This document shows, one piece after another, positions 7,905 to 17,341 of a stretch of DNA of 64,000 nucleotides (positions are counted from its first letter, which is position 1; the number at the start of each line of letters is the position of its first letter). The position numbers were made by a program, and so were the translations under genes. The stretch is from an uncultured Hyphomonadaceae bacterium (GTDB lineage: Bacteria > Pseudomonadota > Alphaproteobacteria > Caulobacterales > Hyphomonadaceae), in contig CAJXOF010000003.1 in assembly GCA_913057945.1 (NCBI GenBank), positions 272,001 to 336,000 of the forward strand, read 5' to 3'. The notes beneath the pieces are model-generated. The model made no database searches, was not told the DNA's origin, and worked only from the letters and a program-made list of their open reading frames with translations.

Positions 7905-10093
7905 CAGACCTTCGCCCCCGCCCGACAGAATTTCCGCTGACCATGCCGAACCAGCCTTTCCAGTCGAGGATCACGCGTGCTCGCGCGGCGAGGACATCCC
8001 ATCTCTGGCGCAAGCTGTTCATGCTGGGGGTGTCGGTCTTGCTGACCGTCTGGACGACGCGTGAAATGTACGAAGTTCTCGCGGTGTCGGAAATGACACT
8101 ACTCGAATGGGTTCTGCTCGTCGTCTTTGCGATCAATATCAGCTGGATTTGCTTTGCCTTCGTCAATGCGACAGTCGGGTTCCTGTCGACGGTAATGCGA
8201 CGCCCGCGCAAGACATCCGAGGATCCTGTGTGCGTCCGCAATGTCCGTACGGTCCTCACCTTTCCGATTTACAATGAAGCGGTCGAGCATGTCTTTGCGA
8301 CGGTGTCAGCGACGGCAAAGATGCTGGAGGATGCGCCGGGTATCTATGAATGTTTCATCCTGAGTGACACGACAGACCCGGAAATCGCGCTCGCGGAAGA
8401 GGCGGCGTATACGGAGCTGTTGAAGGCGGTCGGACATAATGTTCTGGTCCGCTATCGCCGCCGGACGATCAATCATCATCGCAAGTCCGGCAATATCCGC
8501 GACTTCGTCATGCGCTGGGGCGGGCGGTACGACCACATGATCGTGTTCGATGCCGACAGCTATATGGAGCGCGACACGATCGTGCATCTCGTTCAGGAGA
8601 TGGAGCGTGCGCCGCATACCGCCCTGATCCAGACCATTCCGCAACTCGTCGGCGGGCGCACCCTGCTGGCGCGCTGCCAGCAATTCGCCTCGGTGCTCTA
8701 CGGCCCTATCCTCGGCGGCGGCATGGCGTGGTGGGCCCAGAATGAAGGCAATTTCTGGGGTCATAATGCCATCATACGGATTTCCGCCCTCGCTGAGGCG
8801 GCTGGCCTGCCGGAAATGCCGGGCAAGGCCCCGTTTGGCGGATCGATCCTGAGCCATGATTTCGTCGAGGCGGCCTTCCTGCGGCGCGCGGGCTGGAACG
8901 TCGAAATCCGCCCTGAGATTGGTGGGTCCTATGAGCAGGGTCCGCCGACCATCATCGAACTGGTCAAGCGTGACCGTCGCTGGTGCCAGGGCAACATGCA
9001 GCATATGGCTGTCCTGCTGAAGACCGGCGGGCTGAGCTGGACCAATCGCTTCCATCTCATCACGGGCATCTTCTCCTATCTGGCCTCGCCGCTCTGGCTC
9101 ATTTTCATCACGCTCGGCATGCTGCTGTCGCTGCAGAACAGTTTCATGTTGCCCAGCTATTTCGGTGATGAGGCGTCACTGTTTCCGACCTGGCCCGTGA
9201 TCGACTCCGAGCGCGCGCTGACGCTGTTCTTTGTCACGATGGGGCTCTTGTTCGCGCCGAAACTCTACGGTCTCATTTACGGCCTCGTCTCGCGCGAATG
9301 GCGCCAGAGTGTCGGTGTCGGCAAGACCATTCTGGGCGCGCTGTCGGAGACGCTGCTGTCCGTATTGATCGCACCAATCCTGATGGCGACGCAGACCGGC
9401 GCCGTCATCAATGTGTTCCGCGGTAAGGACAGTGGCTGGTCGCCTCAGGAACGCGCCCAAGGTGGTTACAGCTTCCTCGCCACCGTGCGCCACAATCTGC
9501 CGGCTACCTTGCTGGGCGCCGTACTGATGATGGCTGCCATCGCCATTTCGCCGATCTATGCAGCCTGGCTCGCGCCCGCCACCATTGGCATGTTGCTGGC
9601 GGGGCCGCTGTCTTATTGGACGTCCAAGGAGTCGGCAGGACAGGCCGCGCGCCGGGCGGGCTTGCTGGTCAGTCCGGTCGAGGTTCGCTTGCCGGATAGC
9701 GTCAGTCAGGCATGGGCCGACGTGCCTGCGTTCGCCTCACTTCCGAAAACCGACATCATCTCCTTGCTGCGCGACCGCGCCCAGCAACGCACACGCCGGC
9801 ATCTGATCGATCCCTATTGGCCCCTGCAGCGACATGAAGTGCACACGCCCTTGGCGCTCGCACGGGCACGGGCAGCGCGTGTGCTGACTCTTGATGACTA
9901 TCTTTCGGCGGTATCCAGAGCCGAACTCATGGCCATTCTTAATTCCTCGCAGGACATGGAAAGCATCAGCTTCAGGTTCTCCGTGGCCGGACGGGTCGCG
10001 AGCGACGTGTCCGCCTATGAGCGCCTCCTGACAGACTGGCGCGCGAGCGGGCGCACGATAACGCCGAGCGGCGGTCAGCGTAGCGGAACCTAG
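7901..10093 (+). CDS. opgH: glucan glucosyltransferase OpgH (GT2, membrane)
   Basis: This protein of about 730 residues polymerises glucose from UDP-glucose and moves the chain across the inner membrane. Two N-terminal membrane spans (about 45-65 and 70-95) precede the GT2 domain, which has TFPIYNEAVEHVF, the metal-binding DADSYMERD, LSHDFVEAAF and KRDRRWCQGNMQH in the QxxRW position. Several further spans follow (about 385-560). The ATG at 7901 overlaps the opgG stop as ATGA and gives the expected N-terminus. An in-frame ATG at 7877 is possible but lies inside opgG. opgG and opgH form a two-gene operon. Confidence 0.94.
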   Translation: MTDLRPRPTEFPLTMPNQPFQSRITRARAARTSHLWRKLFMLGVSVLLTVWTTREMYEVLAVSEMTLLEWVLLVVFAINISWICFAFVNATVGFLSTVMRRPRKTSEDPVCVRNVRTVLTFPIYNEAVEHVFATVSATAKMLEDAPGIYECFILSDTTDPEIALAEEAAYTELLKAVGHNVLVRYRRRTINHHRKSGNIRDFVMRWGGRYDHMIVFDADSYMERDTIVHLVQEMERAPHTALIQTIPQLVGGRTLLARCQQFASVLYGPILGGGMAWWAQNEGNFWGHNAIIRISALAEAAGLPEMPGKAPFGGSILSHDFVEAAFLRRAGWNVEIRPEIGGSYEQGPPTIIELVKRDRRWCQGNMQHMAVLLKTGGLSWTNRFHLITGIFSYLASPLWLIFITLGMLLSLQNSFMLPSYFGDEASLFPTWPVIDSERALTLFFVTMGLLFAPKLYGLIYGLVSREWRQSVGVGKTILGALSETLLSVLIAPILMATQTGAVINVFRGKDSGWSPQERAQGGYSFLATVRHNLPATLLGAVLMMAAIAISPIYAAWLAPATIGMLLAGPLSYWTSKESAGQAARRAGLLVSPVEVRLPDSVSQAWADVPAFASLPKTDIISLLRDRAQQRTRRHLIDPYWPLQRHEVHTPLALARARAARVLTLDDYLSAVSRAELMAILNSSQDMESISFRFSVAGRVASDVSAYERLLTDWRASGRTITPSGGQRSGT

Positions 10094-10103
10094 GCGCCGC
10101 GTC

Positions 10104-11012
10104 TCAGCTTGCAGACTGGGACAGCTTGGTCAGGAATTTGCCAATGGCGTGCAACGAAACCGGCTCGTCGAGGAAGGGCGTATGCCCCCGCCCCGGAACC
10201 GTCAGCAACTGGCTGGTCTTGTGCCGCCTGAGCATACGTTTCGCCGTTTTGTCGGTGAGGATATCGGACGTCTCCCCGCGAATGATGAGGAGGGGGATGG
10301 TTTTCAGGGCTGAGTACACCCGCCACATGGCGAAATTGACCCGCCATCCGGGCGAGGTGCTGCCCATGCCCTGCACGATCACCGGATCATAGTCGAACCC
10401 GATCTTGCCATCCTCTCGCTCGACGCAGGTGCGCCGGGCGAATTCCATCCATGCCTCCTCGCCATAGTCCGGATAGACACCTGCCTGTGTCCGTCCAATC
10501 GCCGCTGCGGCGTCCCCCCAGCTGTCGAATGTCTCATTGCCGCCAGCATAGCCAGCGATGCGTTTCAGGCCCGCCGGATTCACTTCCGGCCCGACATCAT
10601 TGATGATGATGCCCCTGATCTTGTCCGGGAAGGCCCTGGCCATCAGCATGGCCATCAGTCCGCCCATCGACGTGCCGACCAGGATCAGCTCGTCCAGCTT
10701 CAGGTGCGCGATCAGCGCGGCCATGTCCTGTACATAGACCGGCGGGGCATAGGATTCGCCACTCGGATCACGATCAGATTTTCCGCGCCCGCGTACATCG
10801 ACGGACACGAACCGCATGTCCATGCCGAGCCCTTCGATCATGGGCTCGAAATCCTTGTGGTTCCGCGTCAGCCCATGCATGCACAGCACCGTCACCTTGC
10901 TGTCCTGCGGGCCATAGTCGGCGGCATACAGGCTGAGCCCGTCATGTGAGGTCCAGACTATGTCACGCTTGGTCGCGAGCACAGCAGGGGACAGGGAGGT
11001 CGCCTCGGTCAT
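10104..11012 (-). CDS. alpha/beta-hydrolase
   Basis: This 302-residue alpha/beta-hydrolase has the nucleophile elbow GTSMGGL (Ser about residue 117), the oxyanion-loop motif MHGLTRNHKDFE near residue 46, and a C-terminal catalytic His in PGRGHTPFLDEP. A conserved acid lies near DILTDK. It begins within the last bases of the MFS gene (4-bp overlap), so the two are coupled. Esterase or lactonase activity on a compound imported by the neighbouring transporter is an inference. It converges on opgH with a 10-bp gap. Confidence 0.88.
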   Translation of the reverse strand: MTEATSLSPAVLATKRDIVWTSHDGLSLYAADYGPQDSKVTVLCMHGLTRNHKDFEPMIEGLGMDMRFVSVDVRGRGKSDRDPSGESYAPPVYVQDMAALIAHLKLDELILVGTSMGGLMAMLMARAFPDKIRGIIINDVGPEVNPAGLKRIAGYAGGNETFDSWGDAAAAIGRTQAGVYPDYGEEAWMEFARRTCVEREDGKIGFDYDPVIVQGMGSTSPGWRVNFAMWRVYSALKTIPLLIIRGETSDILTDKTAKRMLRRHKTSQLLTVPGRGHTPFLDEPVSLHAIGKFLTKLSQSAS

Positions 11013-12307
11013 ACCACCTCCGCCGCGCGCTTGGCATCGCGGGCATAGGTCAGGCCGGCCATTCCGAGAAACACCACACTTAACGCATTGAAGCCCAGCA
11101 TGATTTCCAGCGCCGATTTGAGCGGCGCCTCATTGCCCTGTGCTGCGAAGTATTCGCTGAGATAGCCGACAATGCTGGGACCGCCCCCAATGCCGATGAG
11201 TGTGAGGCAGAACAGCATGAACGCCGAAGCGAAGGCCCGCATCCGCAGGCCGACAAGTTCCTGCGATGCCGTATAGGCGATGCTGGCATAGATCAGTCCG
11301 ATGAAGGCAGGCACCACATTCCAGGCATAGGCCATGTTCAGCGTGTCGGCCTGCAGGAACATCCAGGCAAAGGGCAGGGCAATCGCGGCGCAGACGGCGA
11401 TCATCCAGGGACGCCAGGCGAGGTTGCGCGCAGACAGCCGGTCACAGACCCGCCCGAGCAAAATGGCGCCGGCGCTGCCGATGCCGCCAATAAGCAGGCC
11501 AAGGGGGATGGCAATATCGCTCGGCCCGACATTGTAGGTGCGTTGCAGATGGCTGGGCGTCCAGGCCAGAAAGGCATTGGCGGAGATACAGATCAGGCAG
11601 CAGCCGGCCAGTAACCACAGGAAGGAGGTTTGCCCCCCGATGAAGCGCAGAGTTTCGCCGAAGCTCGAGGCCTGCCCGTCATCACTGCGTTGTTCGATGG
11701 CGCCGCGTTTCGGCTCACGAATGGTCAGCCTGACAATTCCCGCCAGGATGAGGCCGGGAATGCCGGCCACGAAGAAGGCAGCGCGCCAGCCGAAATATTT
11801 GTAGACATATCCGCCGATCACGAAGCCTGCGAGCACCCCAAGGCCAATGCCGGCGGTGTAGATGCCCAGCGCGAATGCGCGCTCCTTGGGGGCGTAGAGA
11901 TCGGAGATGATCGAGGTCGCCGGCGGCGTGCCGCCTGCCTCCCCGACGCCCACGCCCATGCGGGCGATGAGCAATTGCCAATAGTTCAGGGCAAAGCCCG
12001 ACAGGGCCGTCATGCCCGACCAGAGCGTGAGGGAAATGGCGAGGATATTGCGCCGGTTGCCCCGGTCGGCCCACATGGCAATCGGTATGCCGAAGGTGGC
12101 GTAGAAGGCGGCAAAGACAAAGCCGGTCAACAGACCGATCTGCCCATCGGAAATGTTCAACTCGGCCTTGATCGGTTCAATCAGGATCAGGAGGATCTGC
12201 CGGTCGATATGGTTGAACGTGTAGACCAGGGTCAGCAGGCCCAGCACATAGGCGCGGGAAGAGTTCTGCGAGGTCGGGGAGGGCGGAGCCGCCGTAATTT
12301 GGGTCAT
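11009..12307 (-). CDS. MFS transporter (spinster-like)
   Basis: This 432-residue protein has about twelve predicted membrane spans and the MFS loop motif MWADRGNRRNILA after the second span. The early HIDRQILLILIEPIK stretch and the GVGVGEAGGTPPATS motif are typical of the spinster-like MFS group that often accompanies TonB receptors in Hyphomonads and Sphingomonads. AAGGA lies about 5 nt before the ATG. It sits between the TonB receptor gene and the coupled hydrolase on the same strand, suggesting inner-membrane passage of whatever the receptor imports. The substrate is unknown. Confidence 0.9.
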   Translation of the reverse strand: MTQITAAPPSPTSQNSSRAYVLGLLTLVYTFNHIDRQILLILIEPIKAELNISDGQIGLLTGFVFAAFYATFGIPIAMWADRGNRRNILAISLTLWSGMTALSGFALNYWQLLIARMGVGVGEAGGTPPATSIISDLYAPKERAFALGIYTAGIGLGVLAGFVIGGYVYKYFGWRAAFFVAGIPGLILAGIVRLTIREPKRGAIEQRSDDGQASSFGETLRFIGGQTSFLWLLAGCCLICISANAFLAWTPSHLQRTYNVGPSDIAIPLGLLIGGIGSAGAILLGRVCDRLSARNLAWRPWMIAVCAAIALPFAWMFLQADTLNMAYAWNVVPAFIGLIYASIAYTASQELVGLRMRAFASAFMLFCLTLIGIGGGPSIVGYLSEYFAAQGNEAPLKSALEIMLGFNALSVVFLGMAGLTYARDAKRAAEVV

Positions 12308-12365
12308 GGCTGTCCTTCAAGGGGCGCCGAGGGGGCTCCCAGGGTCTGCGAGGTCAAGGAAGGGA

Positions 12366-12403
12366 CGGGCCGGCGAACCACGGAGGTCAGATTCGCCGGC
12401 CCG
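12366..12403 (-). terminator. strong GC stem-loop between TonB receptor and MFS genes
   Basis: CGGGCCGGCGAA and TTCGCCGGCCCG are perfect 12-bp arms around a 14-nt loop, starting ten bases after the TonB receptor stop. No run of U follows, so it may be a leaky terminator or an mRNA-stabilising hairpin. Either would give more receptor transcript than MFS transcript. Confidence 0.5.
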
Positions 12404-12412
12404 CTCGGTTGA

Positions 12413-14707
12413 CTAGAAGTCGACCGAGATTGAGGCGGTCAGCGTGCGCGGCGGGCCGTAGAAGGTCGAGTACGCACTGTCGAAGCCAAGCTGGCTTGGC
12501 GTCACGAAGTTGTACGCAGCCACGCGGTATTCCTCGTCCGTCAGATTCCGGCCGTGGATGCCGAAGCGCAGACGTTCTGATGGCGACGTCCAGACGAAGC
12601 TGAGGTCCAGCAGCGTATAGGAGTCCGGATCCAGCGCCGGGCCACCATCCGGGAACAAGGCGTTCGTGCCGGGTGCGAAGCCATTGTTCTCTACATTGAA
12701 GAGATAATAGGCATCACGATAGGAGGCTGAGCCCGTGATCGAGATTGCGCCGAACTCCGGCCCGAAATCACGCATATAGTTCAGCGAGAGCTGGCCCTGC
12801 AGTTCCGGCGTGTTCTGGGTAACGAACTGGTCGGCGATATTGGTGCCGGCCGACAGGATTTCCTGGATCTCGGCGTCGATGTAGCCAAGGTTCCCCATCA
12901 GGGTGAACTCGTCATTGATAAACCAGCTGCCCTCAAGTTCGAGGCCGGTATATTCCGACGAGCCGGCATTGAAGACCGAGGAAACGAACGTGTCGTTGAC
13001 GCCGTCATTGTCGGAATCTGCGCCGCTCTGAACCGTAATCTGTTGATCCGTATACTCTGCAAAGAATACGGCCGTGTTCAGTTGCAGGCGATCATCAAAG
13101 AAGCTGCCTTTCACACCGATTTCGTAGCTATCGACCTTTTCCGGGCCAAAGCCTTCTTCGGACAGACCGAGCGGATCGAGGTCGGCACGGGCACGGGGAT
13201 CGAAGCCGCCCGCCTTGAAGCCCTGCGCGAAGGTTGCGTAGATGTTGAGATCGTCTGTCGGTTTGTAGGAGACCGAAATACGCGGCGTGAATTCCTCATC
13301 CTTGCGATTCAGACCTTCATAGCCGGTCTGGGTCGCAAGAAAGACAGAGCTGCTGTTTGCCGGATCGAACGAGCCTGAGCCGAGCCCGAGCCAGAGTTCA
13401 CGCGTCACATCCGCCGTGGTCTCATCCTGGGTGAAACGACCCCCGAGAGACACGCTCCACTGGTCCGTCACATCATAGGTGAAATCTCCATAGACGGAGA
13501 AATTTTCCTTGTCCTGCATGCCGGCCTGGTAAACCGTCACGCCGAGGGCGCTGAGCAGCAGGTCGAAGGCGCCATCTGCGCTGCCGTCGAGATAGTAGAC
13601 GCCGGCGACACCGGACAGGCGGTCGCCATTATACAGCAGCTGGAACTCCTGGCTGAACTGGTCGTCATTGTAGTAGGCCGGAACGTCGAAATCCGGATTT
13701 GGCAGGGCGTCGAAATCGATCGGCGTGACCGTCGCGCCTTCGCGATAGGCCGTGATGGATTTCAGCGTGACCTCATTATTGACGTCCCACTCACCTGTGA
13801 GGGAGTAGCCTTCGGTTTCGACCGAGTTGTCGTCACCAACCCCGGCGCGCGTGTCATAGACATTGTCCGTGACCGGCAGGGTGCCGTCGGCGCTCGGGAT
13901 CAGGCGATGGCCGTGCTTGGCGTTCGAATCGTCTTCGGACTTGTCATAGGCGAAGCGGAAGAACAGCGAGTCGGTTGGGGACCATTCGGCGCTCACCCGA
14001 TAGGCCAGCACGTCCTTGTTGTAATGGTCTGCGCCGGTGAACAGATTCTCGCCATAGCCGTCGCGCTGGTAGTTGGCGATCGCGCCGCCGACCTTGAACG
14101 TGTCGCTCAGCGGCACGGACCCGGAGACGATTGTGTCGAGCTGGCTGTAGGAGCCGACATTGACCTTGGCTTTCAGGTCCGGCTCGTCATCCATTTCGGC
14201 GGTGACGTATTTGATCGCGCCGCCAATCGTGTTGCGGCCATAGAGCGTGCCTTGCGGACCGCGCAGGACTTCGATCCGTTCAATGTCGAAAATATCCAGG
14301 ATCGCGCCTTGCGGACGCGCGATGTAGACGTCGTCAACATACAGGCCGACACCGGGCTCGAAGCCCCAGAGCGGGTCCTGCTGGCCGACGCCGCGAATGA
14401 AGGCGATCAGCGTGGAGTTGGAGCCGCGGGCCACTTCGATCGTGGCGTTCGGGGTCGAGCGCTGGATGGAGGTGATGTCGACGGCGCCGGTGGCTTCCAG
14501 CTGCTCCGCGCTGAAGGCCGAAACCGACAGCGGCACATCGATCAGGTCTTCTTCGCGACGTTGCGCGGTGACGGTGACCCGGCCCAGCGTGCGGGCCTCT
14601 TCCGGGGCCTCATCCGCGTCCTGCGCCTGCGCAGCATACTGGCCTGCGGTCAGCGCAAGCGCCGACACGAGACCGAATCTCAGCGTATTCATTTTGTGAT
14701 TTCCCAA
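12413..14707 (-). CDS. TonB-dependent outer-membrane receptor
   Basis: This 764-residue receptor has a signal peptide ending near AAQAQ, a TonB-box-like VTVTAQRREED, a plug domain with IRGVGQQDP and EVLRGPQGTLYGRNTIGGAI, and a 22-strand-type barrel ending in the expected aromatic residue (SISVDF). It imports an unknown large or scarce substrate across the outer membrane using TonB energy. The TTG at 14707 is preferred because GGGAGG lies 5 nt upstream; the ATG at 14692 would lie about 20 nt away from it. It sits between the AraC gene upstream and the MFS and hydrolase genes downstream, all on the minus strand. Confidence 0.93.
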   Translation of the reverse strand: MGNHKMNTLRFGLVSALALTAGQYAAQAQDADEAPEEARTLGRVTVTAQRREEDLIDVPLSVSAFSAEQLEATGAVDITSIQRSTPNATIEVARGSNSTLIAFIRGVGQQDPLWGFEPGVGLYVDDVYIARPQGAILDIFDIERIEVLRGPQGTLYGRNTIGGAIKYVTAEMDDEPDLKAKVNVGSYSQLDTIVSGSVPLSDTFKVGGAIANYQRDGYGENLFTGADHYNKDVLAYRVSAEWSPTDSLFFRFAYDKSEDDSNAKHGHRLIPSADGTLPVTDNVYDTRAGVGDDNSVETEGYSLTGEWDVNNEVTLKSITAYREGATVTPIDFDALPNPDFDVPAYYNDDQFSQEFQLLYNGDRLSGVAGVYYLDGSADGAFDLLLSALGVTVYQAGMQDKENFSVYGDFTYDVTDQWSVSLGGRFTQDETTADVTRELWLGLGSGSFDPANSSSVFLATQTGYEGLNRKDEEFTPRISVSYKPTDDLNIYATFAQGFKAGGFDPRARADLDPLGLSEEGFGPEKVDSYEIGVKGSFFDDRLQLNTAVFFAEYTDQQITVQSGADSDNDGVNDTFVSSVFNAGSSEYTGLELEGSWFINDEFTLMGNLGYIDAEIQEILSAGTNIADQFVTQNTPELQGQLSLNYMRDFGPEFGAISITGSASYRDAYYLFNVENNGFAPGTNALFPDGGPALDPDSYTLLDLSFVWTSPSERLRFGIHGRNLTDEEYRVAAYNFVTPSQLGFDSAYSTFYGPPRTLTASISVDF

Positions 14708-14814
14708 TTTTTCCTCCCGAGGATTTTCTCTATTTGACGGGAGTTATCCAGATCACGCACGTCTCGGCGATGACATGTGGGCTCAACACAAGTGAACATT
14801 TTCGCTCACGCCTC

Positions 14815-15873
14815 TCAGGCCTGGGCGGTTTCCATGCTCGATCTGGCATAGGCGGCGGGCGAAACACCGCGCATTTTCTTGAACGCGCGATTGAAGGCAC
14901 GCACATCGGAATAGCCAAGAAATTCAGAGACCTGCGTCACGCTGGTGCCCTGGGCCAGCATCAGGCCGGCCCGTTCAGCACGGCTTTCCTGAAGAATGTC
15001 CCGGAAGCTGGTGTTTTCCTCGCTCAGACGGCGGCGCAAGGTTGCAACGCTGACCCCGAGATTCCGCGCGACACTCTGTTGGGTCTCAAATCCGTCCGAG
15101 ATCAGATCGGCTGTCCGCACTGCAAAGGACCGCGCATCGAAGGATGGCGCGATGGCCTCAAGGTGACGAATGACGCGGGCGAAGATGCCGTCTGCCGTCA
15201 GGTCGACCTCCGGGGTGGAGGGAATCGTCTCGCAGGCAATATCAATGTCGTAGATCAGCTCATAGGCGGCATGGCCGTAGCCGATGGGTACCTGCCAGAA
15301 TTGCAGCTGGCCATTGCCGGAATCGTGACGGTTCCTCAGCAGGCTGACACGTTTCAGCGCCCGGCCCGCCGCGCCGCCGGTCAAGCTGTCGAGCAAGGCA
15401 TGCGTCTTGATCAGCAGGGCATCACCAACGAAATGCGTCAGCGCCCGGTCATCGCGGAAGCGATAGGGGAAGGTCGAATCATCCACCACCAGCGCCAGCA
15501 TCGAGTCGGTCTGGCGGACATAATTGTAGCGCCCGCCATGCATCATGTTGAAATGCGAGGCGAGGCTGCGGATCGCGTCCTGCAGGGTTGCGGCCGCCTG
15601 GATCTGGGTCACGACGAATGTGCCGGTCTGGTAGAGCAGCTTTCGTTCCGACAGTTGCGCGGTCAGATCGTCGAAGGAGCGGGCGATCTCGCGCTGGATG
15701 CGATAATAGTCCACGAGGTCGATCTGCGTGCCGGGCTCGCTGGTGCGCCGGTCCGGATCAATGCCCAGCCGATGTAGCAGGCCGTCGACATCCACGCCGG
15801 ATGTGCCCGCCCAAGACAGGATCGGTTCGATCTGGTGAAGCTCGAAGCTTGCCCGGGTCAGTGACTGCGCCAT
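14815..15873 (-). CDS. AraC-family transcriptional regulator
   Basis: This 352-residue protein has a large N-terminal effector domain of the type seen in OruR/ArgR-like AraC regulators (about residues 20-210) and a C-terminal double helix-turn-helix (about 250-345). The latter includes LGVSVATLRRRLSEENTSFRDIL and the second-helix signature VSEFLGYSDVRAFNRAFKKMRGVSP. It lies immediately upstream of the TonB receptor on the same strand with a 107-bp gap. It is the likely local activator of the receptor-MFS-hydrolase genes, which is inferred from position only. Confidence 0.92.
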   Translation of the reverse strand: MAQSLTRASFELHQIEPILSWAGTSGVDVDGLLHRLGIDPDRRTSEPGTQIDLVDYYRIQREIARSFDDLTAQLSERKLLYQTGTFVVTQIQAAATLQDAIRSLASHFNMMHGGRYNYVRQTDSMLALVVDDSTFPYRFRDDRALTHFVGDALLIKTHALLDSLTGGAAGRALKRVSLLRNRHDSGNGQLQFWQVPIGYGHAAYELIYDIDIACETIPSTPEVDLTADGIFARVIRHLEAIAPSFDARSFAVRTADLISDGFETQQSVARNLGVSVATLRRRLSEENTSFRDILQESRAERAGLMLAQGTSVTQVSEFLGYSDVRAFNRAFKKMRGVSPAAYARSSMETAQA

Positions 15874-15956
15874 GCGGGCCTTATAGCAGATATCGGTATC
15901 GAAAACGTATCCTGATTCAAACGGATGTTTTCAATTATGGCGTGGCTGCAACAGGT

Positions 15957-16280
15957 CTATCGATAATAGGCGCAGAGCGTATCGACCAGCTCCCGGCCGA
16001 TTCCGCCGGCGCAGCGATAATAGATCGTCTGCGCATCGCGGCGGCTTTCGACCAGACCGGCCCCACGCAGTTTCGAAAGGTGCTGGGAGACGGCCGAATG
16101 CGACTGGCCGGTCAGGGCAGCCAGCTGGTGGACCGGGTGCTCGCCATCGCTGAGGGCGCACATGATCTTGAGACGCGTATCACTCGACATGGCTTTCAGC
16201 ACTTCAGAGGCCTCATGAATACGCTCCGACATCAGGTCGAGGGCATCCTTGGTCTGGGGTTTGCGCTGGGCTGTCATCAC
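15957..16280 (-). CDS. ArsR-family winged-helix repressor
   Basis: This small protein of 107 residues has the ArsR fold: MSSDTRLKIMCALSDGEHPV, then the recognition helix region GQSHSAVSQHLSKLRGAGLVESRRDAQTIYY. The alpha3 CxC metal motif of arsenic sensors is not seen, and the only cysteines are in IMCAL, YRCAGG and TLCAY. A metal or redox signal is therefore not established. It is divergent from infA, and no obvious target operon lies next to it. Confidence 0.85.
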   Translation of the reverse strand: MMTAQRKPQTKDALDLMSERIHEASEVLKAMSSDTRLKIMCALSDGEHPVHQLAALTGQSHSAVSQHLSKLRGAGLVESRRDAQTIYYRCAGGIGRELVDTLCAYYR

Positions 16281-16451
16281 GGGTTACTCACATTCAACGG
16301 GTTCAGGCCGACGGTCCTGTTTCTGCGGGGAGCCAGCCATTGTCCATAATATAGGTTGGATCGACCGACGAAATAGGCGAAACCTGCAAGAGTCAGGCCT
16401 AAATTCCTCGAAAATGCCCGAAGGACGGGGCATTTTGCTGAACTTCAAATC

Positions 16452-16480
16452 TTGCCGGAATCCGTGCAAAGCTTTATGCG
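16452..16480 (+). promoter_or_regulatory. probable infA promoter
   Basis: TTGCCG and TATGCG are separated by 17 bp, with the -10 ending 52 bp before the infA ATG. The rest of the 252-bp ArsR-infA gap shows no gene. Confidence 0.42.
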
Positions 16481-16532
16481 CCCCCTATATGCGTTTCGGC
16501 GGCGCAATGGACCGCCCTTTATTGGAGACTGC

Positions 16533-16751
16533 ATGTCGAAGGAAGAACTGATTGAATTCGAAGGCACAGTCGTGGAACTGCTGCCCAACGCGACGTTCCG
16601 CGTTAAACTCGAGAACGACCACGAAATCATTGCCCACACGGCTGGCAAGATGCGGAAAAACCGTATCCGCGTGCTGACCGGGGACAAGGTGATGGTTGAG
16701 ATGACCCCGTATGACCTGACCAAGGGTCGTATCACCTACCGTTTCAAATAA
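16533..16751 (+). CDS. infA: translation initiation factor IF-1
   Basis: This 72-residue protein is the exact length of IF-1 and consists of a single S1/OB fold ([49 protein letters not shown]). IF-1 binds the 30S A site and supports initiation with IF-2 and IF-3. The ATG at 16533 follows TTGGAG at a good spacing. A longer in-frame reading from 16452 adds 27 residues foreign to the family and is rejected. maf follows after 5 bp. Confidence 0.97.
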   Translation: MSKEELIEFEGTVVELLPNATFRVKLENDHEIIAHTAGKMRKNRIRVLTGDKVMVEMTPYDLTKGRITYRFK

Positions 16752-16756
16752 GAGAT

Positions 16757-17341
16757 ATGGCGTCCTCAGGGCATGTTCCCCTGATCCTCGCCAGTGCGAG
16801 TCCCCGGCGGCGAGACCTGCTCGCCCAGATCGGGATTGTGCCGGACGCGATCTGCCCCACTGACATCGACGAATCCCGTCGCAAGGACGAATCTCCGCGG
16901 GCGCTGGCCGAAAGGCTGGCGCGGGAGAAGGCCGAGGCCTGTGCGGAGCCGGGCTTTGTGCTGGCCGCCGACACGGTCGTGGCCCTCGGCCAGCGCAATC
17001 TGGAAAAGGCCGCCGATGCGGCAGAAGCCGGAGCCTTCCTGCGCCTGCTGTCCGGTCGGTCGCACCAATGCCTTACCGGCATCGCCGTGAAGGCCCCGGA
17101 TGGCCGGGTGAGCAGCCGCACCGTACTGGCCCGCGTGAAGGTGAAACGCCTGACCGATCAGGAAATCGCCGCCTACATCGCCAGCGGCGAGTGGGACGGC
17201 AAGGCCGGCGGCTATGGCATCCAGGGCATGGCGGGCGGGTTCATCACCCATATCAGCGGCAGCTATACCGCGATTGTCGGCCTGCCGCTGTATGAGACGA
17301 AAGCCCTGCTGGAGGGCATGGGCTGGCGATCGAAGGCCTAG
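16757..17341 (+). CDS. maf: Maf-family nucleoside triphosphate pyrophosphatase
   Basis: This 194-residue Maf protein has the N-terminal signature LILASASPRRRDLL, the catalytic VLAADTVVALGQRNLEKA with its Asp, and GKAGGYGIQGMAGGFI. Maf enzymes hydrolyse non-canonical or modified NTPs to NMPs and were first linked to septum formation. Adjacent infA-maf order is common in alphaproteobacteria. Its last four bases overlap the end of the convergent gene at 17338-17691. Confidence 0.93.
   Translation: MASSGHVPLILASASPRRRDLLAQIGIVPDAICPTDIDESRRKDESPRALAERLAREKAEACAEPGFVLAADTVVALGQRNLEKAADAAEAGAFLRLLSGRSHQCLTGIAVKAPDGRVSSRTVLARVKVKRLTDQEIAAYIASGEWDGKAGGYGIQGMAGGFITHISGSYTAIVGLPLYETKALLEGMGWRSKA

Noticed and set aside
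15957..16280. ArsR gene as part of an arsenic locus with the TIGR04282/TIGR04283 pair
   Set aside because: The genes are 26 kb apart, and no arsenic resistance gene is present in the window.
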